Assembly (NCBI RefSeq): GCF_947503125.1
Contig: NZ_CANNCR010000005.1
Location: 62,001-126,000 of the forward strand
From: an uncultured Metabacillus sp.
Lineage (GTDB): Bacteria > Bacillota > Bacilli > Bacillales > Bacillaceae
Length of the DNA stretch: 64,000 nucleotides
Reading direction: 5' to 3'
In this document: positions 47,795 to 57,902 of the stretch, one piece after another
How positions within the stretch are numbered: position 1 is the stretch's first letter
Layout: each line of letters begins with the position of its first letter
Notes under the pieces: generated by a model
The model's database searches: none
Told to the model about the DNA's origin: nothing
Seen by the model: the letters and a program-made list of their open reading frames with translations, nothing else
Position numbers and translations under genes: made by a program

Positions 47795-49959
47795 GCTTGC
47801 TTCACCTTCTGTTTTTTTGTTAATTCAGGATACTCAATTCTAGAATGGAAAATCCCTTTTAGCGATTCACAAAAAGACTTTGCAATAATATCAAGTTCTC
47901 TTAACGTTAAATCACATTCATCTAATTGATGGTCCTGCAATCGGTCCGAAATAATCGACCGAACAAGCTTTTCTATTTTTTCAGGTGTAGGGTTTGCCAT
48001 TGAACGAACAGCTGCTTCCACACTATCAGCGATTGAAATAATCGCAATTTCCTTTGTTTGCGGTTTTGGACCAGGATAGCGGAATTCCTCTTCATAAATA
48101 GACGGGTTTGTTTGTTTCGCTTGATGATAAAAATATTTTAATAAGGATGTACCATGATGCTGTTCAGCTATATCAATAAATTCCTTAGGCATTTTATTCT
48201 TTTTTAACATCTCCACACCATCTGTTACATGTGAAATAATAACATTTTTACTTAGCTGTGCGGAAAGTTTATTATGTGGATTTTCAATATTCATTTGATT
48301 TTCAATAAAATACTGCGGACGCTTTGTTTTTCCAATATCATGATAATAAGCTCCTACTCGTGCCAAAAGCCCATTTGCCCCAATTGCTTCACAAGCAGAC
48401 TCCGACAAATTTGCAACCATGACACTATGATGATATGTACCTGGTGTTTCTGTCAAAATTTTCCGAAGCAATGGATGATTTGGATTTGAAAGCTCTATTA
48501 ACTTCATCGTCGATAAGATTCCAAATCCGGTTTCAAAAAATGGCATAAAACCAATTGTCAAAACGGAAGAAACTAATCCTGATACACATGCCATAATAAA
48601 ATATGAACCAATTTCAACATTTGAATAGCTGCTGTTTCGAATGAGCATAATTGCTGTTATGACGAGCACATTCATCCCGGCAACAAATAATCCTGCTTGT
48701 AAAATTTTCGATCTAAGATTGTGCTCACCGAAAAATAAAACTGCTGCAAGACAACCAAATAAATAATAAATCCCTACTGAAAAGTTAAAGCTGCCTGTAA
48801 TACCTTCATTAAATATAACACTGCCGCAAATTGCAAATATCATACATGTCAAAATCGCTAAACGTTCATTAAGCAACAGCTTAACGAGCATAGCTCCCAT
48901 TGCTACTGGCACAAGATAACCTATATGGGTGTAATCAATCTTTTGAAACAGACTAACAATTTTCATCAAAAGAATGGTAATGGCGAAAATTAAGCAATAC
49001 AAAAGTAAAGAATTGTTCTTTTTAGCAATTGGTCGATCCTTCTTTTCGAAATAGTAGATAACCCCTATCAAAATTAAAAGAATTAATATTCCTAATCCTA
49101 AAAAAGGTTTATATGATTGCTGATTGTCCAGCAGTCCTACTAATCCTAGCTTGCGATAAACTTCCCGGTTGATCAGTTCATTCTCTTCAACAAGGATTTG
49201 TCCTTGTTTAATTTGAGATTCCTTCACCGCATCAACAGCTTGCTGTCTTTTTTCCTCTGTCGCTTCCAGGTCGAAAACAACATTTGGTGTAATCGCAAAA
49301 CGGGCTAGTTCTGTAGCCGCTTGAAGAACGTCTGGTTTCAGCGAAGTATATTGCAGTTCCTCAACAACCTGTTTTTTCGCTTCTGTCAATTGAATAATCG
49401 GTATTTCCTTGCTCATAATATTATTGACCGCTGTTACAACTGCATCCTTAGCAAGTATTAGTTCATCTTTGGTCGTAGTAAGCAGCGGAATGAACGTTTC
49501 CTTTGAAATTTTGTCGTTTATTGATGGTGTTAATTTATCTTGTAAACGTTTTACCTTTTCTTCAGGAGTTAATATAGCTGATGAGGTGTTTTCCTCATTT
49601 TTATTTGCTTCTTCCTCCTGATGAACTTCAATAATCGCATCGAAAATTGACGAAATAAGATCAACTTGTTTTTCGGAAATTTCCTTCTTTAACACATATT
49701 GATCTTCAACCGAATCATATGCCTCTTGTTTTTTTCGATCCGTTTCAACTTTATCCTCAACTGTAGTTGGCGAGTAAATCGTTTGATCGGAAACAGTAAA
49801 AAGCTCAATGTCTAATGTTTCTGGCTTCACATTACTATAAAGTGATACAAATAAGATAACAGCTAAAATGGCATATAAAAAAACATGGAGGAACTTATAA
49901 TTATTTAGTTTTTCGATGAATTGATTTGGTTTTTGTTTCTCAGTCTTTTTCTTCTTCAC
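47791..49959 (-). CDS. pgpH: Cyclic-di-AMP phosphodiesterase PgpH (7TM-HD family)
   Basis: A 722-residue protein. One N-terminal helix (about 25-45) is followed by a large extracytoplasmic 7TMR-HDED domain (about 50-285), seven transmembrane helices (about 290-475) and a cytoplasmic HD domain (about 500-710). The HD motif is in [16 protein letters not shown]. The family degrades c-di-AMP to pApA and so affects potassium and wall homeostasis. I prefer GTG 49959, eight bases after AGGTGG, giving [10 protein letters not shown]. The GTG at 49971 overlaps that binding site. Confidence 0.94.
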   Translation of the reverse strand: MKKKKTEKQKPNQFIEKLNNYKFLHVFLYAILAVILFVSLYSNVKPETLDIELFTVSDQTIYSPTTVEDKVETDRKKQEAYDSVEDQYVLKKEISEKQVDLISSIFDAIIEVHQEEEANKNEENTSSAILTPEEKVKRLQDKLTPSINDKISKETFIPLLTTTKDELILAKDAVVTAVNNIMSKEIPIIQLTEAKKQVVEELQYTSLKPDVLQAATELARFAITPNVVFDLEATEEKRQQAVDAVKESQIKQGQILVEENELINREVYRKLGLVGLLDNQQSYKPFLGLGILILLILIGVIYYFEKKDRPIAKKNNSLLLYCLIFAITILLMKIVSLFQKIDYTHIGYLVPVAMGAMLVKLLLNERLAILTCMIFAICGSVIFNEGITGSFNFSVGIYYLFGCLAAVLFFGEHNLRSKILQAGLFVAGMNVLVITAIMLIRNSSYSNVEIGSYFIMACVSGLVSSVLTIGFMPFFETGFGILSTMKLIELSNPNHPLLRKILTETPGTYHHSVMVANLSESACEAIGANGLLARVGAYYHDIGKTKRPQYFIENQMNIENPHNKLSAQLSKNVIISHVTDGVEMLKKNKMPKEFIDIAEQHHGTSLLKYFYHQAKQTNPSIYEEEFRYPGPKPQTKEIAIISIADSVEAAVRSMANPTPEKIEKLVRSIISDRLQDHQLDECDLTLRELDIIAKSFCESLKGIFHSRIEYPELTKKQKVKQA

Positions 49960-50148
49960 AAAAGGCACCACCTTTTACTGCACATAAATCAAAAATTTTT
50001 AATACTTTACTGTTCACTTCTTTCATTATTTCTTTTTATCGAAAAATGTTCAACCTTTAAGACAAAATATAACAAAAAAAGCACCTTTCCAAGGGTTTTT
50101 CCGATTATATTTTACAATAATCTTTTGTTTTCAACACCTCTAAAAAAG

Positions 50149-50178
50149 AAGTGACCCGAATTCAGGCTCGGGTCACTT
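50149..50178 (-). terminator. phoH terminator
   Basis: AAGTGACCCGA pairs with TCGGGTCACTT around eight bases. On the minus strand it is followed by CTTTTTTAG. It overlaps the phoH stop and separates phoH from pgpH. Confidence 0.9.
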
Positions 50179-51142
50179 AACCTTCATTGGCACTTTCATA
50201 TGCTGAAATAATTTTTGCAACAAGCGGATGTCTTACTACATCTGATTGTTCCAGTTCTACAAATGAAATGCCGGAAACCTCTGCAAGAATATCTCTTGCA
50301 ACCGTTAAACCTGATTTAACACCCTTTGGCAAATCAACCTGTGTACGGTCACCTGTGATAACCATTTTAGAGCCGAAGCCCAGCCGTGTCAAAAACATCT
50401 TCATTTGTGCTGGTGTTGTGTTTTGTGCTTCGTCTAAAATAACGAATGCATCATCTAACGTCCTGCCTCTCATATAGGCAAGAGGAGCGATTTCGATAGT
50501 ACCTCTCTCAATAAGCCTTCCGGTATGCTCCATTCCTAAAACATCATGAAGTCCATCATATAAAGGTCTTAGGTAAGGATCTACCTTTTCTTTTAAATCT
50601 CCAGGTAAAAAGCCTAAGCTTTCACCAGCCTCAACAGCTGGTCTTGTTAAAATAATTCGTTTAACACTTCCGTTTTTTAAAGCATTAACAGCCATCACAA
50701 CTGCTAAATATGTTTTACCCGTTCCAGCTGGCCCTATCCCAAAAACTAAATCCTTGTTTTGTATAGCAGCAATATAATGACGCTGACCCAAAGTTTTAAC
50801 CCTGATGGATTTTCCTTTGGCTGTTTTTGCGATTTCTTGTACATACAGATGTTCAAATTGATCTAATCGTTGTTCTTTAGCCATGGTAATCCCATAGATC
50901 ACATCACGTTCGCTAATATTTATCCCTTTGCGGATAATAACGAGCAGTGATTTTAACAGTTCATCCACCAGCTTAACGTGTTCGGAGTCACCTGAAACAA
51001 AAACGGCTCCGCCTCTCGTTACAATCGATACATTTAATTCTTCTTCGATTCGTTTAAGATGAACGTCATGATTTCCAAATAAAGCGATGGCTTCATTTGG
51101 ATTTTCTAATTCTTGACTCAATGTCACTAATTCTTCTGGCAT
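50177..51142 (-). CDS. phoH: PhoH-like ATPase
   Basis: A 321-residue PhoH protein. A KH-like N-terminal region (about 10-75) is followed by a helicase-superfamily ATPase core. That core has Walker A GPAGTGKTYLAV near residue 133, Walker B FVILDEAQN and the GDRTQVDLPKG motif. RNA binding and ATP hydrolysis are known in the family, with links to ribosome maturation (ybeY neighbours) and phosphate in some bacteria. It starts three bases after the yqfD stop. A strong terminator follows before pgpH. Confidence 0.95.
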   Translation of the reverse strand: MPEELVTLSQELENPNEAIALFGNHDVHLKRIEEELNVSIVTRGGAVFVSGDSEHVKLVDELLKSLLVIIRKGINISERDVIYGITMAKEQRLDQFEHLYVQEIAKTAKGKSIRVKTLGQRHYIAAIQNKDLVFGIGPAGTGKTYLAVVMAVNALKNGSVKRIILTRPAVEAGESLGFLPGDLKEKVDPYLRPLYDGLHDVLGMEHTGRLIERGTIEIAPLAYMRGRTLDDAFVILDEAQNTTPAQMKMFLTRLGFGSKMVITGDRTQVDLPKGVKSGLTVARDILAEVSGISFVELEQSDVVRHPLVAKIISAYESANEG

Positions 51143-51145
51143 TCT

Positions 51146-52333
51146 TTAATCTCCCTGAACAATTGGTGTAGTTTTTACGATATTTTCTATGACTTGGTAA
51201 TGAACGGTTAATTTTACTTTACCATTCTCAATCGACTCGTGCAAAACTTTTTCTCCAATTACTTTTTCACCTTCGCCCAGTTTATCCTCAATATTTTTAC
51301 GGCCTCGATCTAATGCGGCTTCCTTTGCTTGTAATGCCGTATATTCTCTGGTGACTTTTTCATTCTCACGATACGTTTCTTTTATATATGCGATCGGCAA
51401 GGTAAAATTTAAAAATTTTACATACCTGACATCATCTTCAACAATATAAGAGGAAAATTCAGGATCTTTAAATCCCCAAATCGGAACCTTAAAGGAACCA
51501 AATTGAAGATAATGCTTATGTTTATCTTCCCCAGTTAATACATGAAAAGTCGTCTTTAATGGAAGAGTAATCGTCGATAAATGCCATGTCTCACCGAAAA
51601 TTTCTGCTTTCGCAGCCACTTTTTTCTGTTCATCCTCTTTTCCAATTAAACCAGAGACTAATATTTGCCCTTTTTGCACATTTTCATGTAAGGTTGTTAG
51701 TGGCTGCCCTTGCTCAACAAACATTTTCGTAATGGTTGCTTTTTTCTTTGCGACAATATGCCTTGGGCTTACAAGCTTTTCTTCTTCAGGTTGATTTTTT
51801 TCCACTACCTTTAAATGATAGGTTGTACCCGTTAGCTCTACACCCACCCATGTGATTTGTTCAATATTATCTGTTAAGCTTTTTTGAATTTCATCTGGAT
51901 TTTCTACAAAAAATTGAAATTTGCCTGTTTTAACCCCGATACGTGATAGTTCTTTTTTAATTAAATGCTCTGTTTCAGGAGAGGCACCTTCAACTTTTAT
52001 ACCCCAAATCATATTTGATAAAGCAAAAATAACAAGCAAAAATGCTAACAGACCTAATACAAAACCGCTGTTTCGCCAAGATCTTCTTATGAAAAATGGG
52101 AAACCCAATCTTTTTTCAAAATGGCATTTGCATTCATTTTTCCTCACGACTCTCCTTAAGGCATGTACATCTTGAAGGCGAATGAAAAAATTCATTCCTT
52201 CCTTGTGATTTCTGCTAACATTCCAAACAACGATCTTTTCACGAATGCAGTCATTTAAAAAACGTTCGGTTCCCCTTCCCTGAATACTTACTTTTACAAT
52301 CCCAAACAAAAAACTTGTCCATTGATTTTTCAT
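51146..52333 (-). CDS. yqfD: Sporulation protein YqfD
   Basis: A 395-residue protein of the YqfD family. A cytoplasmic N-terminal domain (about 1-85) is followed by a single transmembrane helix (NSGFVLGLLAFLLVIFALSN) and an extracytoplasmic beta-rich region. That region includes VEGASPETEHLIKKELSRIG, VEQGQPLTTLHENVQKGQIL and a charged tail. In B. subtilis YqfD is mother-cell (sigma E) dependent and needed for efficient sporulation. The second of two near ATGs (52333) is six bases after AGGGGG and is preferred. It is downstream of yqfC. Confidence 0.9.
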   Translation of the reverse strand: MKNQWTSFLFGIVKVSIQGRGTERFLNDCIREKIVVWNVSRNHKEGMNFFIRLQDVHALRRVVRKNECKCHFEKRLGFPFFIRRSWRNSGFVLGLLAFLLVIFALSNMIWGIKVEGASPETEHLIKKELSRIGVKTGKFQFFVENPDEIQKSLTDNIEQITWVGVELTGTTYHLKVVEKNQPEEEKLVSPRHIVAKKKATITKMFVEQGQPLTTLHENVQKGQILVSGLIGKEDEQKKVAAKAEIFGETWHLSTITLPLKTTFHVLTGEDKHKHYLQFGSFKVPIWGFKDPEFSSYIVEDDVRYVKFLNFTLPIAYIKETYRENEKVTREYTALQAKEAALDRGRKNIEDKLGEGEKVIGEKVLHESIENGKVKLTVHYQVIENIVKTTPIVQGD

Positions 52334-52455
52334 GCTCATCCCCCTATATAAACAGCATAGATATGGCTTATACTAGTCCATTGTTTGCCTGCTGTGTAAA
52401 AATTTAGTTTCCCTACACAGCAGACTTACCATCATGATTGAATTAAAGTTATTCG

Positions 52456-52743
52456 TCACGTTCCTTCAAGATAGAGAACCTGACTTATTTTCCCTTCAAG
52501 AAGGATTTCTTCTGGTAAGATCGTCTTTATGACAAAGGCTTCTCCTTTAATTAAAAGTTGTCCTTGCTTTAATAGAAGACGAAGCTCCGTATCAGTGAAT
52601 GTAAGGAGACCTCGATGATTTTCTATGTAAATATGAAGCTGTCCAACCATCGTAATTCTAGGAAGATCCATCATGACATCCGGCGGTAGTTCAATTGTAT
52701 TTGTAATCCATTTTGTTAGCTGCTGACGCCACTTTTTTGCCAT
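52456..52743 (-). CDS. yqfC: YabP/YqfC-family sporulation protein YqfC
   Basis: A 95-residue protein of the YabP/YqfC family. LPPDVMMDLPRITMVGQLHIYIENHRGLLTFTDTELRL is the recognisable core, and LLIKGEAFVIKTILPEEILLEGKI completes the beta-rich domain. It is expected in the mother cell during sporulation and paired with yqfD. Its AGGGGG binding site is the 3' arm of a terminator-like hairpin (52749-52792), which may block translation of read-through transcripts. Confidence 0.9.
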   Translation of the reverse strand: MAKKWRQQLTKWITNTIELPPDVMMDLPRITMVGQLHIYIENHRGLLTFTDTELRLLLKQGQLLIKGEAFVIKTILPEEILLEGKISQVLYLEGT

Positions 52744-52748
52744 AAAAA

Positions 52749-52792
52749 AAGACCCCCTTTCATCTCATATGTATGAGAGAAAGCGGGTTCTT
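52749..52792 (-). terminator. Terminator hairpin that also covers the yqfC ribosome binding site
   Basis: On the minus strand AAGAACCC pairs with GGGGGTCTT, extended by TTTC/GAAA and CTCTCAT/ATGAGATG, then TTTTTTTA reaches the yqfC ATG. The AGGGGG needed for yqfC is inside the 3' arm. It ends the floA-side operon. Confidence 0.75.
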
Positions 52793-52814
52793 ATAACACG
52801 ATTATTGCTAGAAG

Positions 52815-53285
52815 TTATGAATGTCTTCTATTTCGAGTGTAATGTGGGTTTTGAGATCTTGGCGGACCTAAAATTTCGCTCCAAATAATCCCTTGAACCG
52901 CCTTTTGTTTATCAATACTAAGGCGGTTTTGGTTAATTGTTCTTTTTCCTTTCGGAAGCGGTACCTGACGATTAACCTTCTTATGTTGTTTTTTTACTTG
53001 GTTATCATTTAAAGCGTGTGCAGGTTGCAGATTTTTCATTTTTTCATATGCCTGCTGTACGGTTTCGACAACCTGAGTAGCCTCTTTACGGTGCTTTTGC
53101 TCAATCGTCGTTTTTACGGGCTTAGGATATGGTCTTGAGTTTTTTCTTTCGTTTGGTTGATTCACCCGCTTTTTAGGTTGTTCATTAGGTGCTTCGTCTT
53201 TCTTGGATGTGAAAATTTTTGTGAACACCCAAGCAAGGATCCCCCAAACGATTGGATTTGTAATGATTTCTGTAAGCAGCTCCAT
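52815..53285 (-). CDS. Membrane-anchored basic protein, YqfB-like by position
   Basis: A 156-residue protein with one N-terminal membrane segment (IITNPIVWGILAWVFTKIF), followed by a strongly basic, low-complexity cytoplasmic region. That region is rich in K, R, Q, N and P, with VETVQQAYEKMKNLQPAH in the middle and a C-terminal IIWSEILGPPRSQNPH motif. I do not know a function. The position after floA corresponds to yqfB in B. subtilis, but similarity is not clear by eye. GGAGGGAGC precedes the start. Probably part of the nfeD-floA operon. Confidence 0.7.
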   Translation of the reverse strand: MELLTEIITNPIVWGILAWVFTKIFTSKKDEAPNEQPKKRVNQPNERKNSRPYPKPVKTTIEQKHRKEATQVVETVQQAYEKMKNLQPAHALNDNQVKKQHKKVNRQVPLPKGKRTINQNRLSIDKQKAVQGIIWSEILGPPRSQNPHYTRNRRHS

Positions 53286-53355
53286 AAGTTGCTCCCTCCT
53301 TTACATGAGGAATGGGATATGTGTCAAGTTTAAGAATTAAATAGGTTTAACTTAA

Positions 53356-54348
53356 TTAGTATTGGTCATTATCACTATTGTCTTGATTAATTTTTCCGAT
53401 TGAATCTCTCATATCTGTGTCTGCGGAGATGTTTTTAATATTCATATAATCCATTACACCGATGTTGCCAGAGCGCAGTGCTTCAGCCATAGCAAGAGGT
53501 ACCTTTGCCTCTGCTTCCACAACCTTAGCCTTCATCTCCTGGACGCGAGCAAGCATTTCTTGTTCTTGAGCAACAGCCATCGCTCTTCTTTCTTCCGCTT
53601 TAGCCTGTGCAATTTTCTTGTCTGCTTCTGCTTGTTCTGTTTGTAATTCGGCACCAATGTTTTTACCGATATCTACATCTGCAATATCAATCGAAAGGAT
53701 TTCAAAGGCCGTACCTGAATCCAGTCCTTTCCCTAAAACGGTTTGTGATATTAGATCCGGATTTTCCAGCACTTTTTTATGGTTATCAGATGAACCGATC
53801 GTACTTACAATCCCTTCCCCAACACGAGCAATAATCGTATCTTCACCGGCACCCCCGACTAAGCGTTCAATATTTGCACGCACAGTAATTCTTGCTTTTG
53901 CCTTCACTTCAATCCCATCCATCGCAACACCGGCGATAAACGGCGTTTCAATTACTTTAGGGTTAACGCTCATTTGAACGGCTTCTAACACGTCACGACC
54001 TGCGAGGTCAATTGCCGCACATCGTTCAAAGGTTAATTCAATATTCGCTCTTTCTGCTGCAATTAAAGCATTAACAACACGGTCTACATTTCCTCCAGCT
54101 AAATAGTGGCTTTCTAGCTGATTTGTCGTGACACTTAGTCCTGCTTTGTGAGCTTTAATTAACGGGTTTACAACCCTGCTTGGAATAACGCGTCGTAATC
54201 TCATTCCAATCAAAGTAAAAATGCTTATTCTTACACCTGCTGCTAGTGCAGAAATCCATAAAGCTATTGGTACAAATGTAAAAAAAATGCCTAAAAAGAT
54301 TAAACCTAAAATGACAAGTCCAATGATCAGTATCGCTGATGCTTCCAT
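53356..54348 (-). CDS. floA: Flotillin-like protein FloA
   Basis: A 330-residue bacterial flotillin. A membrane hairpin at residues 5-50 ([20 protein letters not shown] and [12 protein letters not shown]) is followed by an SPFH-like domain (about 60-230) and a helical A/E/K-rich tail ([20 protein letters not shown]). It scaffolds functional membrane microdomains. AGGAGG precedes the ATG. The partner nfeD (yqeZ) lies 72 bases upstream on the same strand, the usual pairing. Confidence 0.96.
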   Translation of the reverse strand: MEASAILIIGLVILGLIFLGIFFTFVPIALWISALAAGVRISIFTLIGMRLRRVIPSRVVNPLIKAHKAGLSVTTNQLESHYLAGGNVDRVVNALIAAERANIELTFERCAAIDLAGRDVLEAVQMSVNPKVIETPFIAGVAMDGIEVKAKARITVRANIERLVGGAGEDTIIARVGEGIVSTIGSSDNHKKVLENPDLISQTVLGKGLDSGTAFEILSIDIADVDIGKNIGAELQTEQAEADKKIAQAKAEERRAMAVAQEQEMLARVQEMKAKVVEAEAKVPLAMAEALRSGNIGVMDYMNIKNISADTDMRDSIGKINQDNSDNDQY

Positions 54349-54420
54349 TGTTTTTCCTCCTCATATTTCATATTAATGTAATAAGTATCGTCTTATTACA
54401 TGCTAAGATTAACAATATTC

Positions 54421-55740
54421 TCAGTTCAGTTCTCTTACAACAATTCTTGACCCTTCCACTTTGACAACTTTTACACGCTGTCCTTTTGCTATATAACTAC
54501 CCTCTGTTACAACATCTATACGTTCTTCGGCAATCACAGCTGTTCCTGAAGGTCTTAACGTTGTCATAGCAACTCCTTCTAGTCCTAATAAGTCAGTCCG
54601 CGATTTATTTGATACATAACCGCTTTCGGTATTTGTTGAGTCACGCAAGATTAATTTTTTAAATAGATTCATACGTTTTCCAAACACCTTTACTAATAAA
54701 ATGGATGCTGTAATGGAAACAGCAAGAGCAATTCCTAATGAAATCGTCATATTGACAACATTACCTGAAGCAATATATAAGCTTGCGATGATGCTGCCAA
54801 TACCCAAGACACCAAGTATGGCACCCGGTACAAACAGTTCTGCGATGAGAAATATAATACCTAATAAAAACAAAATAACGGATTCCATTCCTGCTAATCC
54901 CGCCACTAAGTGACCATAGAAAAATAGAAATAATGATGTTAGTCCTGCAAACCCAGCAAGACCGAAGCCTGGTGAATAAAGTTCAACAACTAATCCTAAG
55001 CTTCCAATTGATAACAGAATAGGGACAACAACCGGATGTGTAATAAATCGTGCAACTTTTTCAGCAAAGCTCTCTTTTGCTTTAATGATCTCAGCATTTG
55101 AAAGATTTAGTTGGTTTAATAAGTCTTGGCGGTCTTTTGCAGTCCCTTCTGAATAGCCAACCTCCAAAGCACTCTTTGACTCAAGAGTCAGCAAATCCCC
55201 TTTTCCAGCACCATATTCAGAGATATCAACTTCCTTATCTGCCATAGCTAACGCATATTTCGGATCACGTCCGTTTCGTTCTGCTGCTTCCTTTAATTCT
55301 GACAGCCAAAGTGATTGTGCCTTATCGTCTGCCGCATTCCCATCGCCGGTTATAATAGCGGCAGATCCCATCTGACTTCCTGGAGCCATATAGATTTTGT
55401 CAGCATTCAACGCTATATATGCCCCAGCAGAAATGGCTCTTCTGTTAATGTATGCTGTAATTGGAATTTCACTTGACCGCAGTGTATCCGCAATTTCCAT
55501 TGCACCGTCAACAGCTCCGCCTAATGTATTAATTTCTAAGATGATATGATCGACTTCTTGAGCATTAGCTTCTGAGATCGTTCGCTTAATATATTGAGCG
55601 AGACCCTTCTCAACTGTTTCTTCAAGAGGAATAACATATACCTTTTGATGTGAATCAGCTCGAAGCTCCTGACTAAAACCTGTCAATAAGGCTAAAATAA
55701 AAGCAAAAGCGATCATAAGCTGAAAAAAGCGCATTTTCAT
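54421..55740 (-). CDS. yqeZ: NfeD1-type membrane protease YqeZ
   Basis: A 439-residue protein. It has a signal peptide (about 1-28), a ClpP-class serine protease domain (about 33-225), four or five transmembrane helices (about 235-365) and a C-terminal OB-fold NfeD domain (about 375-439). The protease domain shows LEINTLGGAVDGAMEIAD, the serine in NRRAISAGAYIAL and PGSQMGSAAI. NfeD1 proteins accompany flotillins and are thought to process membrane proteins with them. The start is nine bases after GGAGGG. It heads the yqeZ-floA-yqfB-like operon; in B. subtilis sigma W controls it, but no such promoter was verified here. Confidence 0.93.
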   Translation of the reverse strand: MKMRFFQLMIAFAFILALLTGFSQELRADSHQKVYVIPLEETVEKGLAQYIKRTISEANAQEVDHIILEINTLGGAVDGAMEIADTLRSSEIPITAYINRRAISAGAYIALNADKIYMAPGSQMGSAAIITGDGNAADDKAQSLWLSELKEAAERNGRDPKYALAMADKEVDISEYGAGKGDLLTLESKSALEVGYSEGTAKDRQDLLNQLNLSNAEIIKAKESFAEKVARFITHPVVVPILLSIGSLGLVVELYSPGFGLAGFAGLTSLFLFFYGHLVAGLAGMESVILFLLGIIFLIAELFVPGAILGVLGIGSIIASLYIASGNVVNMTISLGIALAVSITASILLVKVFGKRMNLFKKLILRDSTNTESGYVSNKSRTDLLGLEGVAMTTLRPSGTAVIAEERIDVVTEGSYIAKGQRVKVVKVEGSRIVVRELN

Positions 55741-55954
55741 CGTCTAAACCCTCCTCTCAAGTGAGCCCTACTTTTAATACGATTTCGCTTTCAATTAGTT
55801 TCATTGTTTCTTAATAAATTTTATGTACGCTTTAAGTTTTCATTAAAATAAAGACTATTTTTTAAAAGCTTTTTTCTAAAATAGGTGAGCTGAGTAATAC
55901 AAATTTACTTCAAGCTTAAAGAACAACTGGTTTGCGAAAACATCCAAATATTAA

Positions 55955-55981
55955 AAGACACCTTGCATAGTAAGGTGTCTT
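55955..55981 (-). terminator. yqeY-rpsU terminator
   Basis: AAGACACCTT and AAGGTGTCTT form a perfect 10-bp stem around GCATAGT, followed on the minus strand by TTAATATTT. Confidence 0.85.
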
Positions 55982-55989
55982 AATATCAT

Positions 55990-56436
55990 TTATGATAGTT
56001 GTTGTTGAACAAGCTTGTTTACAAGACTGCCGTCTGCTTTTCCTTTAACCTTGGGCATGAGTGCTCCCATTACTTTCCCCATATCTGCTTTAGATGAAGC
56101 ATTGACCTCTGAAATGGTTTGTTTCACAATTTCAAAGACCTCTTCTTCAGAAAGCTGTTCAGGCATATAATTGACCAAAACGTCAATTTCAGCTTGTGTT
56201 TTTTCAACTAAATCCAAACGATTAGCATTTTTAAATTCCTGGAGGGAGTCTTTACGTTGCTTTAATTCGCGAGAAAGAACCGTCAATTCTTCTTCTTCAG
56301 ACAATTCGCTATTGCCAAGCTTAATGGCTTCATTTTGCAAAGCAGCCTTCACCATTCGAATGACAGCTAATTTGTCTTTTTCTTTATTTTTCATCGCTTG
56401 TTTCATATCTTGATTAAATTGCTCAAGAAGACTCAT
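55990..56436 (-). CDS. yqeY: GatB/YqeY domain protein YqeY
   Basis: A 148-residue helical protein of the GatB/YqeY family, related to the tRNA-binding tail of the GatB amidotransferase subunit. The N-terminal part ([20 protein letters not shown]) and the C-terminal [21 protein letters not shown] motif are diagnostic. It probably binds tRNA, but its job is unknown. It starts 15 bases after rpsU, and the pair is a conserved operon. Confidence 0.94.
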   Translation of the reverse strand: MSLLEQFNQDMKQAMKNKEKDKLAVIRMVKAALQNEAIKLGNSELSEEEELTVLSRELKQRKDSLQEFKNANRLDLVEKTQAEIDVLVNYMPEQLSEEEVFEIVKQTISEVNASSKADMGKVMGALMPKVKGKADGSLVNKLVQQQLS

Positions 56437-56450
56437 CAGTACACCCTCTT

Positions 56451-56624
56451 TTAGTATTTGCGCTTTCTAGCTGCTTCAGACTTTTTCTTACGCTTTACGC
56501 TAGGTTTTTCATAGAATTCGCGCTTTCTAGCTTCTTGTATTGTACCACTTTTTGATACAGTACGTTTGAAACGACGAAGAGCATCTTCAAGCGACTCGTT
56601 TTTACGAACGACCGTTTTTGACAT
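56451..56624 (-). CDS. rpsU: 30S ribosomal protein S21
   Basis: A 57-residue, very basic protein beginning [20 protein letters not shown] and ending [12 protein letters not shown], typical of S21. It helps the small subunit bind mRNA near the anti-Shine-Dalgarno sequence. ATG 56624 follows GGAGGGAAAG. In enterobacteria rpsU is in the primase operon. Here it is 18 kb from dnaG and paired with yqeY, as in Bacillus. Confidence 0.97.
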   Translation of the reverse strand: MSKTVVRKNESLEDALRRFKRTVSKSGTIQEARKREFYEKPSVKRKKKSEAARKRKY

Positions 56625-56854
56625 TCTCTTTCCCTCCCTCCGAATACAACCAATCGACATCTTTAAATAAAACATGTCTATAGTATGACTAAACATGTAC
56701 TTTGCAATTATAATATAACGAATAATGCAGGTCAACTCATATCATAAAAAGTCCGTTTATAAAATATTCTTTGAATGATTTGATTATTTTATGCTAGCTT
56801 TAAATGACTGATTGTATATTCGTTCTATTATAGAAAAAAATGCGCTCACAAAAA

Positions 56855-57523
56855 TTAATAATCAGAATTCGATGTTTCACCTTTTACAATTGCTACTCCT
56901 GAGCTTGCTCCAATACGAGTTGCACCGGCATTTATTAATGCTTCTGCACCTTTAGTATCACGGACTCCGCCAGATGCTTTAACACCAATATTAGGACCAA
57001 CTGTCTTTCTCATTAATTCAATATCTTCTACAGTTGCTCCGCCTGTTGAAAACCCGGTTGAGGTTTTTACAAAGTCTGCTCCAGCTTTTACAGAAAGCTC
57101 ACATGCTCTTACCTTTTCTTCTTCTGTTAGAAGACTGGTTTCGATAATTACCTTTGTCAATGCTTTCCCTTTTGCAGCTTCAACCACTGCTTTTATATCT
57201 CGTTCAACAAGTACATCATTATTATCTTTAAGGGCACCAATATTAATTACCATATCAACCTCAGTTGCTCCCTTTTCAATCGCATCCCTTGTTTCGAACG
57301 CTTTTGTTTCAGGTGTGTTAGCACCTAAAGGAAAACCAATTACCGTACATACTTTTACATCTGATCCTGCTAATAGCTGTGCAGCGGTTTCTATCCAGGT
57401 TGGATTTACACATACAGATGCAAATTTATATTCTTTGGCCTCATGACAAAGCTTTTCAATTATTTCCTTTGTAGTATCCGCTTTTAAAGCTGTGTGATCG
57501 ATCATTTTTGCTATATTCGACAA
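56855..57523 (-). CDS. deoC: Deoxyribose-phosphate aldolase
   Basis: A 222-residue TIM-barrel aldolase that cleaves 2-deoxyribose 5-phosphate to acetaldehyde and glyceraldehyde 3-phosphate. It shows [11 protein letters not shown] at the start, [17 protein letters not shown] and the Schiff-base lysine in [14 protein letters not shown] (about residue 152), with the second lysine in [14 protein letters not shown] precedes the start. It is monocistronic, between rpsU and mtaB. In B. subtilis deoC lies elsewhere with nucleoside catabolic genes, so this is a different placement. Confidence 0.95.
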   Translation of the reverse strand: MSNIAKMIDHTALKADTTKEIIEKLCHEAKEYKFASVCVNPTWIETAAQLLAGSDVKVCTVIGFPLGANTPETKAFETRDAIEKGATEVDMVINIGALKDNNDVLVERDIKAVVEAAKGKALTKVIIETSLLTEEEKVRACELSVKAGADFVKTSTGFSTGGATVEDIELMRKTVGPNIGVKASGGVRDTKGAEALINAGATRIGASSGVAIVKGETSNSDY

Positions 57524-57645
57524 GATCCATCGCTCCTTTATGTATATAGTTGTCCGACCTCTTACATCTTATCATTATTGAGAAATAAAAACGAGTACAA
57601 ATTTAATTTGTACGAATTAAGACAATTTACACTACAAAGATGTAA

Positions 57646-57822
57646 GAAAAGCGCATGGCGCTAAGCATTCGACGACAAGCATAAGGCGAATCGGAATAGA
57701 AGGAGTTCTTTACCTTCAATTTCGATTTGACTAGACCCTAGAGGCAGTTAAAAACGCGACGTCCTTATCTCTTAACTGCACTTGCACGTCCTGTGCTTCG
57801 CCGATGGCGCCAGGAGCTAGAC
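57646..57822 (+). repeat. Structured intergenic repeat, copy F (subfamily II, with insert)
   Basis: Nearly the same as copy D, including the insert stem GCAGTTAA (57744-57751)/TTAACTGC (57772-57779). The inner hairpin reads GAAGGA/ACCTTC with one broken pair, but the outer extension AATCG/CGATT keeps pairing where copy C has AATAG/CTATT. It is followed by the same TTATACTTTC flank. It lies in the 379-base deoC-mtaB gap, which holds no gene. Confidence 0.85.
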
Positions 57823-57863
57823 ACCAAAACTAAGTACAAAAAAGTTATACTTTCCTAAAGATC

Positions 57864-57893
57864 AAAAAAAGGATTGACAAATGTCAACCCTTT
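57864..57893 (-). terminator. mtaB terminator
   Basis: On the minus strand AAAGGGTTGACA pairs with TGTCAATCCTTT around two bases, followed by TTTT. It lies ten bases after the mtaB stop. Confidence 0.85.
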
Positions 57894-57902
57894 CTAAGTG
57901 TA

